Positions 26,221 through 35,760 are shown, numbered from the stretch's first letter. The stretch: DNA of 64,000 nt from Paenibacillus brevis (GCF_018919145.1 NZ_JAHLQJ010000005.1:124001-188000); one strand, 5' to 3'. Notes: generated from the sequence alone by a model not told the origin. Numbers and translations: made by a program.

Positions 26221-26260
26221 ATTAATCTCCTCCTCAAAAATAGAAATCAGTATTGGATGA

Positions 26261-26311
26261 ACAAAACAAAAAGACGAGCACACCCCCTTTGAATTCGGGG
26301 TTGTGCTCGTC
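26261..26311 (-). terminator. Terminator after the GH30-SLH gene, or attenuator in the neopullulanase leader
   Basis: GACGAGCACA (26273-26282) pairs with TGTGCTCGTC (26302-26311), continued by CCCC with GGGG inside. On the minus strand the stem is followed by TTTTTGTTTTGTT. It lies between the GH30-SLH stop (26434) and the neopullulanase start (26220). It also lies downstream of a promoter-like sequence at 26377-26405. Confidence 0.85.
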
Positions 26312-26376
26312 GATCCAACATCCAATGGATGATTTCAGATGAACAAGTCAGGCATTGCCCTTATGTTTATAGTTTT

Positions 26377-26405
26377 AATATAGCCGCGATTCGAAGGAAA
26401 CGCAA
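26377..26405 (-). promoter_or_regulatory. Candidate promoter for neopullulanase, upstream of the hairpin
   Basis: The minus strand shows TTGCGT (26405-26400), a 17-bp spacer and TATATT (26382-26377). Transcripts from it would have a ~150-base leader that includes the strong terminator hairpin. Confidence 0.55.
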
Positions 26406-26433
26406 CTACCTTCTTCATCCTTTCGAAATTCGA

Positions 26434-29400
26434 TTACTTCAATTGCTCCAGCAGTCTCGAAATGACTACTACGCTCTCTGCGCGGCTTGCCGCTCCTTGC
26501 GGATCGAATGCTCCGCTGCCCTTGCCCTGGATCAATCCCAGTTCAGCTGCCGCTGCAACCGATTTCTCGGCCCACGGACTGATCTGATCCCGATCGGCAA
26601 ACGAGACCGCACCGTTGCCTTCTGCGGCTGGCCCATTTCTGGATTCATAGGCCTGAACGAGCATCTTCACCATTTCCTGCCGGGATATGGCAGCGTTCGG
26701 AGCGAAGCTGTCACTGGAACGGCCGGAGATGATGCCGGCAGCGTGAGCGGCCCTAATAGCCTCCGCGTACCACTTCGTGCTGTCAACATCGTTGAAGGAC
26801 GCTGATCCCGCAGGCTTCAAGTCAAGCGCCCTTGCGATCAATGCCGCGAACTCTGCGCGGGTAATCTGCGCTTGCGGTGCAAATTGCGCCTCAGCAACAC
26901 CGTTCACCAGCAGTTGTGCAGACAGGCTCTGAATGGCTGCGTAAGCCCAATGTGATGTGCCGACATCCCCATAAGACTTGTCGAAGCTAAGCAATACAAT
27001 ATTCCGGCCTAGTCGATCAACCTGTACGGAGAAGATGCCGTTGTTTAATGCTCCTCCCGCATAAGTCAGCTGCCCGTCCTCTGATACATAATAAGCTCCG
27101 AGGAGTCCAGCCGAAGGCGCAGCAATCCCCTGCCATTCTACAACAATCGGTTCCGGCAATTCAGACAGTTTGTATTCCGTACCATCCTGAGCTATTGCCG
27201 ACAGGCGTAGCGCAATCATTTCACCAGTTATAGCGAGGTTCGCCTTCGTACTGCTCCGTGCTTGGTCGATCAGCTTCTTCGTTTGTTCAGCCTCAGGCGA
27301 TCCGAGCTCGAAAGAGAGCTGCGCTTGCGCCAGATCTTGTGTAGGCAGCAATCCCTTCAATGCTTCAATCACCTTGGCTGAGATGCTCAGTGCTAATTGC
27401 TCTTTTTGAATGGTTAGCCTGTTCTTTCCGTCCAAAGCGGAGGCATTGGCCGGAAGAAGCAACTGCTGCTTGCCCTTTTCCAGAGAGACATTTACAGTTC
27501 CGTCCTTTACTTGCAGATCAGGATCCTGGGCAGACGGCACCGACGGGGTGGTCGCCGCATTTCCCGACGGCGAAGCAGGCCCCTGGCTTCCGCCCGGGGA
27601 TGGCGCCGACGGAGTGATCGATATGGCGGCTGACTTCAGCGACTCATTCTGATCTTTATCGACTGCGCTGACGGCAAAGCTGTAGGCAACACCGTTGGTT
27701 AACCCGGTTATTTCCTTACCAGGCTTGTTGCCTGCGGAGGCCGGAATCGTGTTAATCTTTACTCCGTCTTGATATATATAATAGGACTCAAGATCATACT
27801 CCGTATTGGCAGTCCATTCCAAGTAGGCCTTACCGTCTCCGCCTCTACCCGTCAATCCGGCAGGCGCATTTGGCGCATAGGTATATATTTCAAAATCATC
27901 GATAGCAGCCCAGTTTCCAGCTTTGGCGTCGGAGAATACCGCAAGCTCCATTTGCCCGTTCGTCACTTTGATTTGATCGATCGCGAACGAGCTCCAGGTA
28001 CCGCCGCCGGCCGACTTCATATCCTTGGTCAGCTCAGATCCGCCATAATTTTTCACTTCCAGCTGGAACTTGTTCTGACCGCCACCGGTTCTGGCCCATA
28101 CCTGAACCTTATAGGTGCCGTTCGGCAGCTCAAGGGTCCGGTACGTGGATTGCACATAATCATCGCCTGACCAGTGGGTCAGCTTGTAGCTTCCGCGCGG
28201 GTTGTCATCGTCAACGAAATTCGCAACCGGCTGTGCTTCCGGATGCCACTCTGACCAGCCTTCAAGGCTTCCCTTTTCGAAGTCCATATTGTCGAATTCC
28301 AGCTTGGTGCCCGAAGCTGTTGGGGAAGCCGCGACAGCTTCACTATACGGTGATTCGTTGCCATTCTTATCTACTGCGGATACGGCAAAGATATAATTCT
28401 CTCCCGGAATCAATCCCCGTACCGTGTATTGTGTCTGCGTTATCGTATTGATGGAGCCGATCAGCGAGCCGTTTCGATAAATGTTATATTTGGCAAAATC
28501 ACGCTCCAGATTCGGCTCCCAATAGAGCGTAACCTGTTCAATGCCCGCTTCTGCCCGCAGTCCTTGCGGCGCTGCCGGAGGCACCCGGTCCTGTCCAGTC
28601 TCGGTCGTTGCGCTCACACTGCGCGTTACCGCCGACTCACCGTCTTCATTGAAGGCGGATACCGCATAATGATAGGTTGTGCTTCCTAGAAGCCCCGTGT
28701 CGGTAAATGTGGTTGTACCTGCAGAGACAATCCCCACCTCGGCAAAATCCACATAGACGTCATCGGTAACTGTAGCCTGGGACAGATCTGTCAGCGAACG
28801 ATAAACCTTATACCCCGTTGCCTCTTGTACAGGTGTCCAGTCCAGCTGAATATCCTGGCCCTCGTATACGCCGGCTGTCACTGTCTCCGGTTCAGGCGGC
28901 GGATTTATGCCGGTTGGCTTTGCCGGAGCCTTAGTCGTAACCCGGTACAGCTCGAAATCATCGTAATTGGCCCATTCAGACCTCGCCGAGCTTGATTTTA
29001 CCCCGATTTCAAGCTGGCCGTTCGTCACACGGATGTTCTCAATCGTAAACTGCGTCCAGTCTAAGTACATGTCTCCCATGTCCGCAGCCAGATTCGGACC
29101 GCCGTAGTTCTTCACTTCCAGCTTGGAATTGATATTATCCGCTTTATTCACCCAGACCGATGCCTTGTAGGTTCCGTTAGGCACCTTGACGGTTCGGTAA
29201 GTATATTGCTCATACCCTTCGGAGAACCAGTGGTTCAGCTTATACTCTCCGCTTCTCCCTCCCCCAGCTTCCACCTTGTGCGCGGTTCCCTTCGTGTTCC
29301 AGCTGCTCCAGCCGGACAGATCGCCTAGCTCGAACCCGCCGTTCAGACCGATGTAATTCATCGTATCCAGGTAGGAGGTCTTAGAGAATTGGAACCAGTT

Positions 29401-31242
29401 CAGGCGCACAGATCCATCCATAACAAGGTAGAGCGTGTGAACTCCGTTCGCACCTTCGATGGAGGCCGATTGCGTCGTCCAGTTCTGCAGCCCGCCCGTC
29501 GATGATAGATCCGCACTGCCGATCAATTGGCCATTCGGGCTATCCAGTCTGAGCTCGATACGAGACTCGCCCTCTGCCGCTACCCGAAGTTGAACACTGG
29601 CCGTACCGTCGACGAACTCCACATTCGAATAAGCTAGATAACCTTGTCCGGACAAGCTTACACTTTTGCCTCCGCCAGCATCGGTTACGACAGCTTCGGA
29701 GACTCCATACGAACTGCTCAAGGCATCGTAATCCTCAGCCTCCACCCGGCTGTACGGAGTTACCATATCGGGCCCATTGCTGCCTGGCGTACCTTCCCAG
29801 GTAAACGTAGCTACCGCACCGGCAGGAAGGGTATAGACGAAGCTTTCGTTCCCCGAGCGAACCTTGAATTCCCGTTCCGCCCTGGAGGAATTCAGCACGA
29901 TCAGGGCTTTGGTGCCATCAGGATTTAGGAACGCCACATTCTCGATGCCGCCGCTTCCGAACGTGTTCGTCTTGATGCGAACGGCTCCCGGCTGCACGAA
30001 CTTGCTGGCATGTCCAAAGGAATAATACTCCTCGTTGTAGGTCACATTCTTCGATTGTCTATCCACCGTCACGATACCGCGGCAATCCTCGCAGCCGCCG
30101 ACATATGGACCATTATCCTCATCAAGCGCAAAATTCCATTTTAGCGAGGTTTTCGCCCAGTTGCGAGTTGCCCCGATGATCAGATTCTGCACATCCCAGG
30201 CGAGGTTATCGCCGAAATTCGGCGCGAATTCACCGCCCGAGCTTTCCGTGAAATAGATGCCCTTGTCCGGGAACCGGTCATGAACGATCGACTGGCTCTC
30301 CACATTGCCGGCATAGCCGTGGAAGGCAGAACCGGCGATGTAGCTATACACCTCGTTATCGCTCAACACTTCAATCGGATAATCGGGATTGTCCCAGTTA
30401 TGGTCCCAGATAATGATTTTCGTGGATAGCTTGGCCGCTTCCAAGGCTGGACCCAGCACTTTGACGAAAGCAGCCTGGTCTTCCGGATCCATTTTCATGC
30501 CCGAATAGTTATCCGGCTCGTATTGCGGCTCATTTTGCAGCGTTACGGCATCAATCTCTATGCCTGCTTGCTTGTAAGCCTCAATAAACTTCACAAAGTA
30601 TTGGGCGTACACGTCATAATATTCTTGCTTGAGCTTCCCTTTCATCAGAGAGCCCGATGTCTTCATCCAGGCCGGCGCGGACCAAGGCGAGCCCATGAAT
30701 TTCAGATCAGGATTAATCTCCAGCGCCTGCTTCAAAATCGGAAGGATATAGTCCATGTCATGCTCAATGGAGAAATAGTCCAGATTAACATCTGTCGTCA
30801 CTCCCCCGGGTAAGTCGTTATAAGTATACTTATCTAATGCAAAATCGCTCGCGCCCATCGGAATCCGGATATAACTGAATCCCGCCCCTTGCGCCGGATC
30901 GAACAGCTTGCGCATGGCTTCTTCTCTTTGAGCTGCATCGAGCTGCTCAAACAGCAGCCAGGCCGATGAATCGGTCATTGAGGCTCCAAAGCCGTCAATT
31001 TCCTGGTATTTCACATCTTCGTCCACATTAATCGTATATTCTGTCGGCGTATGATCCGGCTGGAAAGCGATATCATTTTGCGGAGTTAAAAGATTACTCT
31101 TGTCCCCCGTCGTCAGCCATACCTTTACCGGCTCTCCTGGTGCAGCCGCGGTAGGGGACGCCATTTGAGCAAATAGGGATGTGACCAGCGCAGCACTGAG
31201 CGCGACGCTTAATAACTTGTTTATCTTTTTCTTAAGCTTCAT
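26434..31242 (-). CDS. Secreted GH30 enzyme with CBM, Fn3 and SLH domains
   Basis: A 1602-residue multidomain exoenzyme. A signal peptide covers about residues 1-35 (KLLSVALSAALVTSLFAQ). A GH30 domain follows (about 45-490), with acid/base Glu238 in LQNEPQYEP and nucleophile Glu333 in YFTESSGGEF; GH30 covers beta-1,6-glucanases, glucosylceramidases and xylanases. Next come a CBM6-like module (SRVEAEDYDAL), a ~150-residue beta-sandwich CBM, two Fn3 domains, a second copy of that CBM, a third Fn3, a Pro/Ser linker, a further domain and three SLH motifs. The start at 31242 (KLKKKINKLL) has GGAGG nine bases before it. It lies downstream of a LacI regulator gene with two operators between them. 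It probably attacks glucan while anchored to the wall. Confidence 0.92.
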   Translation of the reverse strand: MKLKKKINKLLSVALSAALVTSLFAQMASPTAAAPGEPVKVWLTTGDKSNLLTPQNDIAFQPDHTPTEYTINVDEDVKYQEIDGFGASMTDSSAWLLFEQLDAAQREEAMRKLFDPAQGAGFSYIRIPMGASDFALDKYTYNDLPGGVTTDVNLDYFSIEHDMDYILPILKQALEINPDLKFMGSPWSAPAWMKTSGSLMKGKLKQEYYDVYAQYFVKFIEAYKQAGIEIDAVTLQNEPQYEPDNYSGMKMDPEDQAAFVKVLGPALEAAKLSTKIIIWDHNWDNPDYPIEVLSDNEVYSYIAGSAFHGYAGNVESQSIVHDRFPDKGIYFTESSGGEFAPNFGDNLAWDVQNLIIGATRNWAKTSLKWNFALDEDNGPYVGGCEDCRGIVTVDRQSKNVTYNEEYYSFGHASKFVQPGAVRIKTNTFGSGGIENVAFLNPDGTKALIVLNSSRAEREFKVRSGNESFVYTLPAGAVATFTWEGTPGSNGPDMVTPYSRVEAEDYDALSSSYGVSEAVVTDAGGGKSVSLSGQGYLAYSNVEFVDGTASVQLRVAAEGESRIELRLDSPNGQLIGSADLSSTGGLQNWTTQSASIEGANGVHTLYLVMDGSVRLNWFQFSKTSYLDTMNYIGLNGGFELGDLSGWSSWNTKGTAHKVEAGGGRSGEYKLNHWFSEGYEQYTYRTVKVPNGTYKASVWVNKADNINSKLEVKNYGGPNLAADMGDMYLDWTQFTIENIRVTNGQLEIGVKSSSARSEWANYDDFELYRVTTKAPAKPTGINPPPEPETVTAGVYEGQDIQLDWTPVQEATGYKVYRSLTDLSQATVTDDVYVDFAEVGIVSAGTTTFTDTGLLGSTTYHYAVSAFNEDGESAVTRSVSATTETGQDRVPPAAPQGLRAEAGIEQVTLYWEPNLERDFAKYNIYRNGSLIGSINTITQTQYTVRGLIPGENYIFAVSAVDKNGNESPYSEAVAASPTASGTKLEFDNMDFEKGSLEGWSEWHPEAQPVANFVDDDNPRGSYKLTHWSGDDYVQSTYRTLELPNGTYKVQVWARTGGGQNKFQLEVKNYGGSELTKDMKSAGGGTWSSFAIDQIKVTNGQMELAVFSDAKAGNWAAIDDFEIYTYAPNAPAGLTGRGGDGKAYLEWTANTEYDLESYYIYQDGVKINTIPASAGNKPGKEITGLTNGVAYSFAVSAVDKDQNESLKSAAISITPSAPSPGGSQGPASPSGNAATTPSVPSAQDPDLQVKDGTVNVSLEKGKQQLLLPANASALDGKNRLTIQKEQLALSISAKVIEALKGLLPTQDLAQAQLSFELGSPEAEQTKKLIDQARSSTKANLAITGEMIALRLSAIAQDGTEYKLSELPEPIVVEWQGIAAPSAGLLGAYYVSEDGQLTYAGGALNNGIFSVQVDRLGRNIVLLSFDKSYGDVGTSHWAYAAIQSLSAQLLVNGVAEAQFAPQAQITRAEFAALIARALDLKPAGSASFNDVDSTKWYAEAIRAAHAAGIISGRSSDSFAPNAAISRQEMVKMLVQAYESRNGPAAEGNGAVSFADRDQISPWAEKSVAAAAELGLIQGKGSGAFDPQGAASRAESVVVISRLLEQLK

Positions 31243-31267
31243 TGTGTTCCTCCTTGTTTCAAATGAA

Positions 31268-31281
31268 TGTAATCGATTACA
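31268..31281. promoter_or_regulatory. LacI-type operator O1
   Basis: A perfect 14-bp palindrome, TGTAATCGATTACA, lies 26 bp before the GH30-SLH start codon. The same core recurs 145 bp upstream. Central CG palindromes are typical LacI/GalR-family sites. Confidence 0.85.
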
Positions 31282-31410
31282 ATAGAATTCGAAATAATCC
31301 CGGATCATTCGTCAAAAAAGAGTCCTTCAATACCTGTCAGGGACAACCCCACGGGCGAAAACCCCCTCCTTTTTCTAATATTAATCCTAAATACCGTCAC
31401 TATATCATCA

Positions 31411-31438
31411 ATTGTAATCGATTACAATATGGAGTATA
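31411..31438. promoter_or_regulatory. LacI-type operator O2 next to a -10 box
   Basis: An 18-bp perfect palindrome, ATTGTAATCGATTACAAT (31411-31428), lies immediately downstream of TATACT (31438-31433, minus strand). It would cover the transcription start of the GH30-SLH gene. Its centre is 145 bp from O1, close to 14 helical turns, which would allow looping. Confidence 0.85.
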
Positions 31439-31455
31439 AAAGAAATTCCTGCAAT

Positions 31456-32469
31456 TTATTTCACAAATTTCGAGGACTCTCTTACCAGCAACTCGGAGTC
31501 CACCTTGAATACCCTTTGTTCCTTGAACTGATTCTCGTTCATCTGGTCTATTAGCTTCTCTGTTATTAATGCACCCATTGCGTATTTCGGTTGGTTGACC
31601 GTGCTTAGCCGAGGCGAAATGTATTTGGATATCCGGTTGTTGTCGACACCTACGATCGCCAGCTCCTCCGGAATCCGAATCCCCATTTCCGCGCAGGCCC
31701 GATATACGCCAAGTGCCATCTCATCATTAGCTGAATATACGGCGGTGAAATCCACTTCCTTTTCGATCAGGCGCTTAAAGGCATGATAGCCGCCTTCTTC
31801 ATTAAAGTCGCCGTTCTCAATCAGCTCTTGGCGGAAGGGCAGCCGGTTCTCCCTGAGCGCCTTCATATAGCCCTCCAGACGTTCATAACTGTCCAGGGCA
31901 TCCGGGTATCCACTCAGAAAGGCAATGTTCTTATGGCCTTGCCCGATCAGATGACCGACAACATCCATGGAGAACTTGACATTATCGGTAAAAATGCAAG
32001 GCACACCGGGGTGCTCAATATATCGGCCCACTACGCCGATGTTATAATTCTTATCCACCAGATTACAAATCAGCTCATCGGAGATCGATCCGTTAATCGA
32101 GACCAGAATCATCGCATCCACCGTCCGGTTTAACAGCAGCTCCAAATATCCAAGCTCCTCTTCCTTCTGATTCTGGGCATCGCAAATGATGACCTTATAA
32201 TCTCTGGAATAGGCCATATTCTCAATTCCTTTTACAATCTCGGCATAATAGGACACGTTAATATCCGAGACGATCACACCGATCATCATCGTCTTCTTGG
32301 ATCGCAAGAACTTGGCTGTCGCATTCGGATGGTAATTCATCGCTTCGATTGCTTCCTGAACCTTTCTCCGGGTCGCTTCGGTGACCAGACCGCTGTTGTT
32401 CAACACGCGCGATACGGTTGCTACCGATACATTGGCTACCTTTGCGACATCTTTAATCTTGATATCCAT
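31456..32469 (-). CDS. LacI/GalR-family regulator of the GH30-SLH gene
   Basis: A 337-residue repressor. The N-terminal LacI helix-turn-helix is textbook (IKDVAKVANVSVATVSRVLNN, hinge YHPNATAKFLRSKK). The periplasmic-binding-protein-like sensor domain follows (IGVIVSDINVSYYAEIVKGIE, YSANDEMALGVYRACAEMG, AIVGVDNNRISKYISPRLSTV). It is on the same strand just upstream of GH30-SLH. Two perfect palindromic operators lie between them and are its likely sites. The effector is unknown, probably a sugar released by GH30. It is not CcpA, because the operators differ from cre. Confidence 0.93.
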   Translation of the reverse strand: MDIKIKDVAKVANVSVATVSRVLNNSGLVTEATRRKVQEAIEAMNYHPNATAKFLRSKKTMMIGVIVSDINVSYYAEIVKGIENMAYSRDYKVIICDAQNQKEEELGYLELLLNRTVDAMILVSINGSISDELICNLVDKNYNIGVVGRYIEHPGVPCIFTDNVKFSMDVVGHLIGQGHKNIAFLSGYPDALDSYERLEGYMKALRENRLPFRQELIENGDFNEEGGYHAFKRLIEKEVDFTAVYSANDEMALGVYRACAEMGIRIPEELAIVGVDNNRISKYISPRLSTVNQPKYAMGALITEKLIDQMNENQFKEQRVFKVDSELLVRESSKFVK

Positions 32470-32513
32470 CCGTTTTTCCTGCCTTTATCATGACATTCAC
32501 TTTCCGATTCCAT

Positions 32514-32522
32514 ATTATAGCA
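32514..32522 (-). promoter_or_regulatory. Extended -10 promoter of the LacI gene
   Basis: TGCTATAAT on the minus strand is a perfect extended -10 element, 45 bp upstream of the LacI start codon. Confidence 0.6.
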
Positions 32523-32595
32523 TACCCCATTAAAATTGACTTCTATCGTTCGCGCGAGAATGAACTATTCGGCTATTCAATTGTAATAAAAGATA

Positions 32596-32624
32596 TTGAT
32601 AGGGAGACAGTGCCCGTTTAAGAT
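32596..32624 (+). promoter_or_regulatory. Promoter of the GNAT gene
   Basis: TTGATA (32596-32601), a 17-bp spacer and TAAGAT (32619-32624) lie upstream of the acetyltransferase gene. Confidence 0.6.
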
Positions 32625-32696
32625 CTACATAGTTTACAACAGTTCACTTCCGTGACTCAGGGATGACTAAATGAAAATGAGGTGGAGGATTAGTAT

Positions 32697-33197
32697 ATGA
32701 GCGTTGAATTTAAAAAAGTGAGCGAATTTCCGCGGGGAACACTTTTGGCATTACTGACTGATGCGTACTTATTTGACGGCAGATACGAACAAAGCTGTCA
32801 TTCCGATTGGCAGGATTGTGATGATTTTTTCTTTGAACATTCACAGATTGCAGATAAATGCGCATTTATCACGGCATTGGACGATGAGCCCATCGGATTT
32901 GTGGTCTGGGACCCGAGGAATATGCCGGAATACGCGGAAATTGGACATAATTGCATCCTTTCAAAATACAAAGGTCATGGATATGGCAAGCTGCAGCTTC
33001 AAGAAGCGATGAATCGAATCCTCCAAGAGGAGACAAGAAAAATCATTGTAACCACCAATGATGACCTAATCCCTGCTCAACGAATGTATGAAAGTGTTGG
33101 ATTCAAAATGCATCAGAGAAGGAACAGTCAGAATGTTGCGGATTTTATCGGCGAGCACATAGATTATGTATATTCTTTAGAAAGGAACCAGACATAG
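32697..33197 (+). CDS. GNAT-family N-acetyltransferase
   Basis: A 166-residue protein with the GNAT fold. The acetyl-CoA pyrophosphate loop is visible as SKYKGHGYGKLQLQEAM (about residues 88-105), preceded by the core strand PIGFVVWDPR and followed by AQRMYESVGF. These transfer acetyl groups to amines of small molecules or proteins; the substrate is unknown. AGGTGGAGG precedes the ATG. It is monocistronic, and its hairpin 3' region lacks a U-run. Confidence 0.87.
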   Translation: MSVEFKKVSEFPRGTLLALLTDAYLFDGRYEQSCHSDWQDCDDFFFEHSQIADKCAFITALDDEPIGFVVWDPRNMPEYAEIGHNCILSKYKGHGYGKLQLQEAMNRILQEETRKIIVTTNDDLIPAQRMYESVGFKMHQRRNSQNVADFIGEHIDYVYSLERNQT

Positions 33198-33226
33198 CCG
33201 TATTACAATCGCAGCAGGGTGTTATA

Positions 33227-33267
33227 GAAGGAGGGATCGCTAACGCTGGCGAGAGCGCCCCTCCTTC
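33227..33267. other. GC-rich hairpin after the GNAT gene
   Basis: GAAGGAGGG (33227-33235) pairs with CCCTCCTTC (33259-33267). It lies between convergent genes but has no T-run on either side, so it is not called a terminator. Confidence 0.5.
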
Positions 33268-33379
33268 ATGGATCAGAAAAGCTTTGAACAAGCACCTTGC
33301 ATCTACTGCATATTTACCCGAACCACAGCCGGAGTAAAGCCGATTCAAGACCATGTCCCCAACGGCTCTTTTTATCGGT

Positions 33380-35302
33380 TTAAACTTGCTTCTGCTTGAT
33401 TTCCGATACGATTCGCGCGATCAGCTCCCCAGACTCTATAAGCCCTAAATCGCCCTCTCCGCGCCTTCTTACAGATACGGTTCCCGCATCGGCTTCCTTA
33501 TCGCCCATGACGAGCATATACGGCACCTTCTCCAGTTGAGCCTCACGAATCTTATAGCCCAGCTTCTCCTGACGGCTATCCAGCTCGGTCCGTATGCCGG
33601 CTTCTGCTAACGAACGTTTGACCTCCAGCGCATATCCCAGCACCTGATCGGATACCGGAAGCAGCTTCACTTGCACGGGCGCCAGCCATAGCGGGAATGC
33701 TCCTGCATAATGCTCAGTCAGCATACCGATGAAGCGGTCAATAGAACCGTAGACAGCACGGTGGATGACGACCGGCCGATGCTTCAGTCCATCCTCCCCG
33801 ATATAGCTCAGCTTAAATTTCTCGGGCATCTGGAAGTCCAGTTGAATCGTGCCGCATTGCCAGCTCCGCTTTAAGGCGTCGAGAATATGAAAATCAATCT
33901 TGGGGCCATAGAATGCCCCATCCCCCTCATTAAGCACATAATCGATTCCCCGCCGCTCCAGCACGTTGCGCAGTGAGGATTCCGCCCGTTCCCAGAGTTC
34001 CTCCGAGCCCATGGAATCCTCTGGCCGGGTAGACAGCTCAATCTTGTACTCGAAGCCGAAAACCCGATACATATAGTCGATCAGATCCATGATCTGTCCA
34101 ATCTCCTCTTCGATTTGCTCTGGCAGTACAAATAGATGGGCATCATCCTGACAGAAGGTGCGAACCCGCATCATGCCTCCCAAAGCACCGGACATCTCGT
34201 GCCGGTGAACCTGGCCGAATTCCGAAATCCGAATCGGCAGCTCGCGATAGGAGTGCAGACTGTTCTTATAAATCAGCATATGCCCCGGACAATTCATCGG
34301 CTTCAGGGCATACTTGGTCTCATCCACCCAACTAAAGTACATGTTGTCTTTATAGTGATCCCAATGACCCGACTGCTCCCAAATCCGGTTGTTCATCATC
34401 AGCGGGGTGCGAACCTCTTCATAATCACGCTGCCGCTGAATTTCACGGGCAAAGTCTTCAAGAATCGTCCGGATCGTCATTCCCTTAGGAAGATAGAACG
34501 GCATGCCGGGAGCTTCTTCCGAGAACATGAACAGCTCCAGCTCTTTACCGAGCTTGCGATGATCCCGGCGCTTTGCTTCCTCGAGAAATTGCAAATGCTC
34601 CTTCAACTGAGCCGCACTGGCAAAGGCAGTGCCATAGATACGCTGAAGCATCTCATTGTCGGAATTCCCCCGCCAATAGGCCCCCGCAACACTTAACAGC
34701 TTGAACGCCTTGATCCGCCTAGTTGTCGGCACATGCGGCCCCCGGCACAAATCAACAAATTCACCCTGCTCATAAAGAGTAATCACTTCCTCTTCCGGCA
34801 GATCATGAATAAGCTCCACCTTGAGTCTTTCGCCCTGCTGCTCAAATAATGCGAGGGCCTCCTCGCGGGAAACTTCTCTGCGGGTTATCGGGAGGTTCTC
34901 CTGTATAATTGCATTCATTTCCCGCTCGATCGAAGCAAGATCCTCCGTCGATAGCGGACGCGGCAACGCCATATCATAATAGAACCCGTCCTCAATAACG
35001 GGACCGATGCCCAAGCGGACCGCTTCTTCTCCGAAAATCCGCTTGACTGCCTGCGCCATGACGTGGGTACAGCTATGTCTCATGATTTCCAGTCCATCCT
35101 GGCTGTCCAAAGTCAAGATCTCCAAATGGCTGTTCTCCACAAGAGGACGATCAAGGTCGGCTACCCTGCCGTCAACCTTGCCGGCCACGGCCTGCCTAGC
35201 TAATCCGGTCCCGATCAGACCTGACATTTCCCGGATTGTCGTCCCTTGCTGCACCTCCTTTACAGTCTCATCCGGCAATGTGATTTGAATTACCATGATC
35301 AT
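33380..35302 (-). CDS. thrS: Threonyl-tRNA synthetase
   Basis: A 640-residue class II synthetase that charges tRNA-Thr. It contains the N-terminal TGS domain (about residues 1-65), an editing domain (HVMAQAVKRIFG, DLCRGPHVP) and the catalytic core. The zinc-binding residues occur in MNCPGHM, HRHEMSG and VIHRAVYG. The anticodon-binding domain follows (LWLAPVQVKLLPVSD). The start at 35302 is followed two codons later by a second ATG (35296) with an equally good ribosome site (GGAGGAAGG), so the exact start is uncertain. A T-box leader controls it by sensing uncharged tRNA-Thr. It is monocistronic. Confidence 0.97.
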   Translation of the reverse strand: MIMVIQITLPDETVKEVQQGTTIREMSGLIGTGLARQAVAGKVDGRVADLDRPLVENSHLEILTLDSQDGLEIMRHSCTHVMAQAVKRIFGEEAVRLGIGPVIEDGFYYDMALPRPLSTEDLASIEREMNAIIQENLPITRREVSREEALALFEQQGERLKVELIHDLPEEEVITLYEQGEFVDLCRGPHVPTTRRIKAFKLLSVAGAYWRGNSDNEMLQRIYGTAFASAAQLKEHLQFLEEAKRRDHRKLGKELELFMFSEEAPGMPFYLPKGMTIRTILEDFAREIQRQRDYEEVRTPLMMNNRIWEQSGHWDHYKDNMYFSWVDETKYALKPMNCPGHMLIYKNSLHSYRELPIRISEFGQVHRHEMSGALGGMMRVRTFCQDDAHLFVLPEQIEEEIGQIMDLIDYMYRVFGFEYKIELSTRPEDSMGSEELWERAESSLRNVLERRGIDYVLNEGDGAFYGPKIDFHILDALKRSWQCGTIQLDFQMPEKFKLSYIGEDGLKHRPVVIHRAVYGSIDRFIGMLTEHYAGAFPLWLAPVQVKLLPVSDQVLGYALEVKRSLAEAGIRTELDSRQEKLGYKIREAQLEKVPYMLVMGDKEADAGTVSVRRRGEGDLGLIESGELIARIVSEIKQKQV

Positions 35303-35362
35303 CCTTCCTCCATTCTTCGATTATTGAATTTGAACGCCTGGCTATTCGGGACAAGTGCACGC

Positions 35363-35710
35363 AAAAAAGCACTCGTCCACTTAGGGACGAGTGCGTTCGA
35401 CTCGTGGTTCCACCCTGCTTCGGTCTTGACCTGCAGTTCATCTCTTCCCCTCAGCCAATATAGCTAAGCAGGAGGATTCAGAAGTCAAAGACCCTCATCA
35501 GTATCTGTTAACGGGGATCAACCGGTGATGCTTACTCGCCGTCTGGTGCAGGGAAGTATTACAGCCTTCACACCAAACAGGTTCAACGCCACAGCTCCAA
35601 AGGGGTAATCGCCGACCGTTGCCGGAGAAGCTTGCAGCCAGTGCTCCTCTCTCTGTGCAGCCCGTATATCGGAAATCATGTCTTCGGTCATCGCCTGAAT
35701 ATTGATATTG
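35363..35710 (-). ncRNA. T-box riboswitch (tRNA-Thr sensing) in the thrS leader
   Basis: The minus strand contains the conserved T-box sequence AGGGTGGAACCACG (35416-35403). A terminator stem follows: GCACTCGTCC (35369-35378) pairs with GGACGAGTGC (35385-35394), then six U (35368-35363). Upstream, AGAGAG near the 5' end and further hairpins fit Stem I to Stem III. When uncharged tRNA binds, the T-box sequence pairs with the terminator's 5' strand and transcription continues. Several ACC triplets could serve as specifier, and the one used was not resolved. Confidence 0.92.
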
Positions 35711-35716
35711 TGTACT

Positions 35717-35746
35717 ACAATAATCCAACCATACGTCCGAAGTCAA
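35717..35746 (-). promoter_or_regulatory. Promoter of the thrS transcript
   Basis: The minus strand shows TTGACT (35746-35741), an 18-bp spacer and TATTGT (35722-35717). It lies within the short space after the ceramidase-like gene and just ahead of the T-box leader. Confidence 0.6.
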
Positions 35747-35760
35747 GCGTCATTTATAGC

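Noticed and set aside
33227..33267. Hairpin as terminator of the GNAT gene
   Set aside because: Strong stem but no T-run on either strand, so it was listed only as a hairpin.
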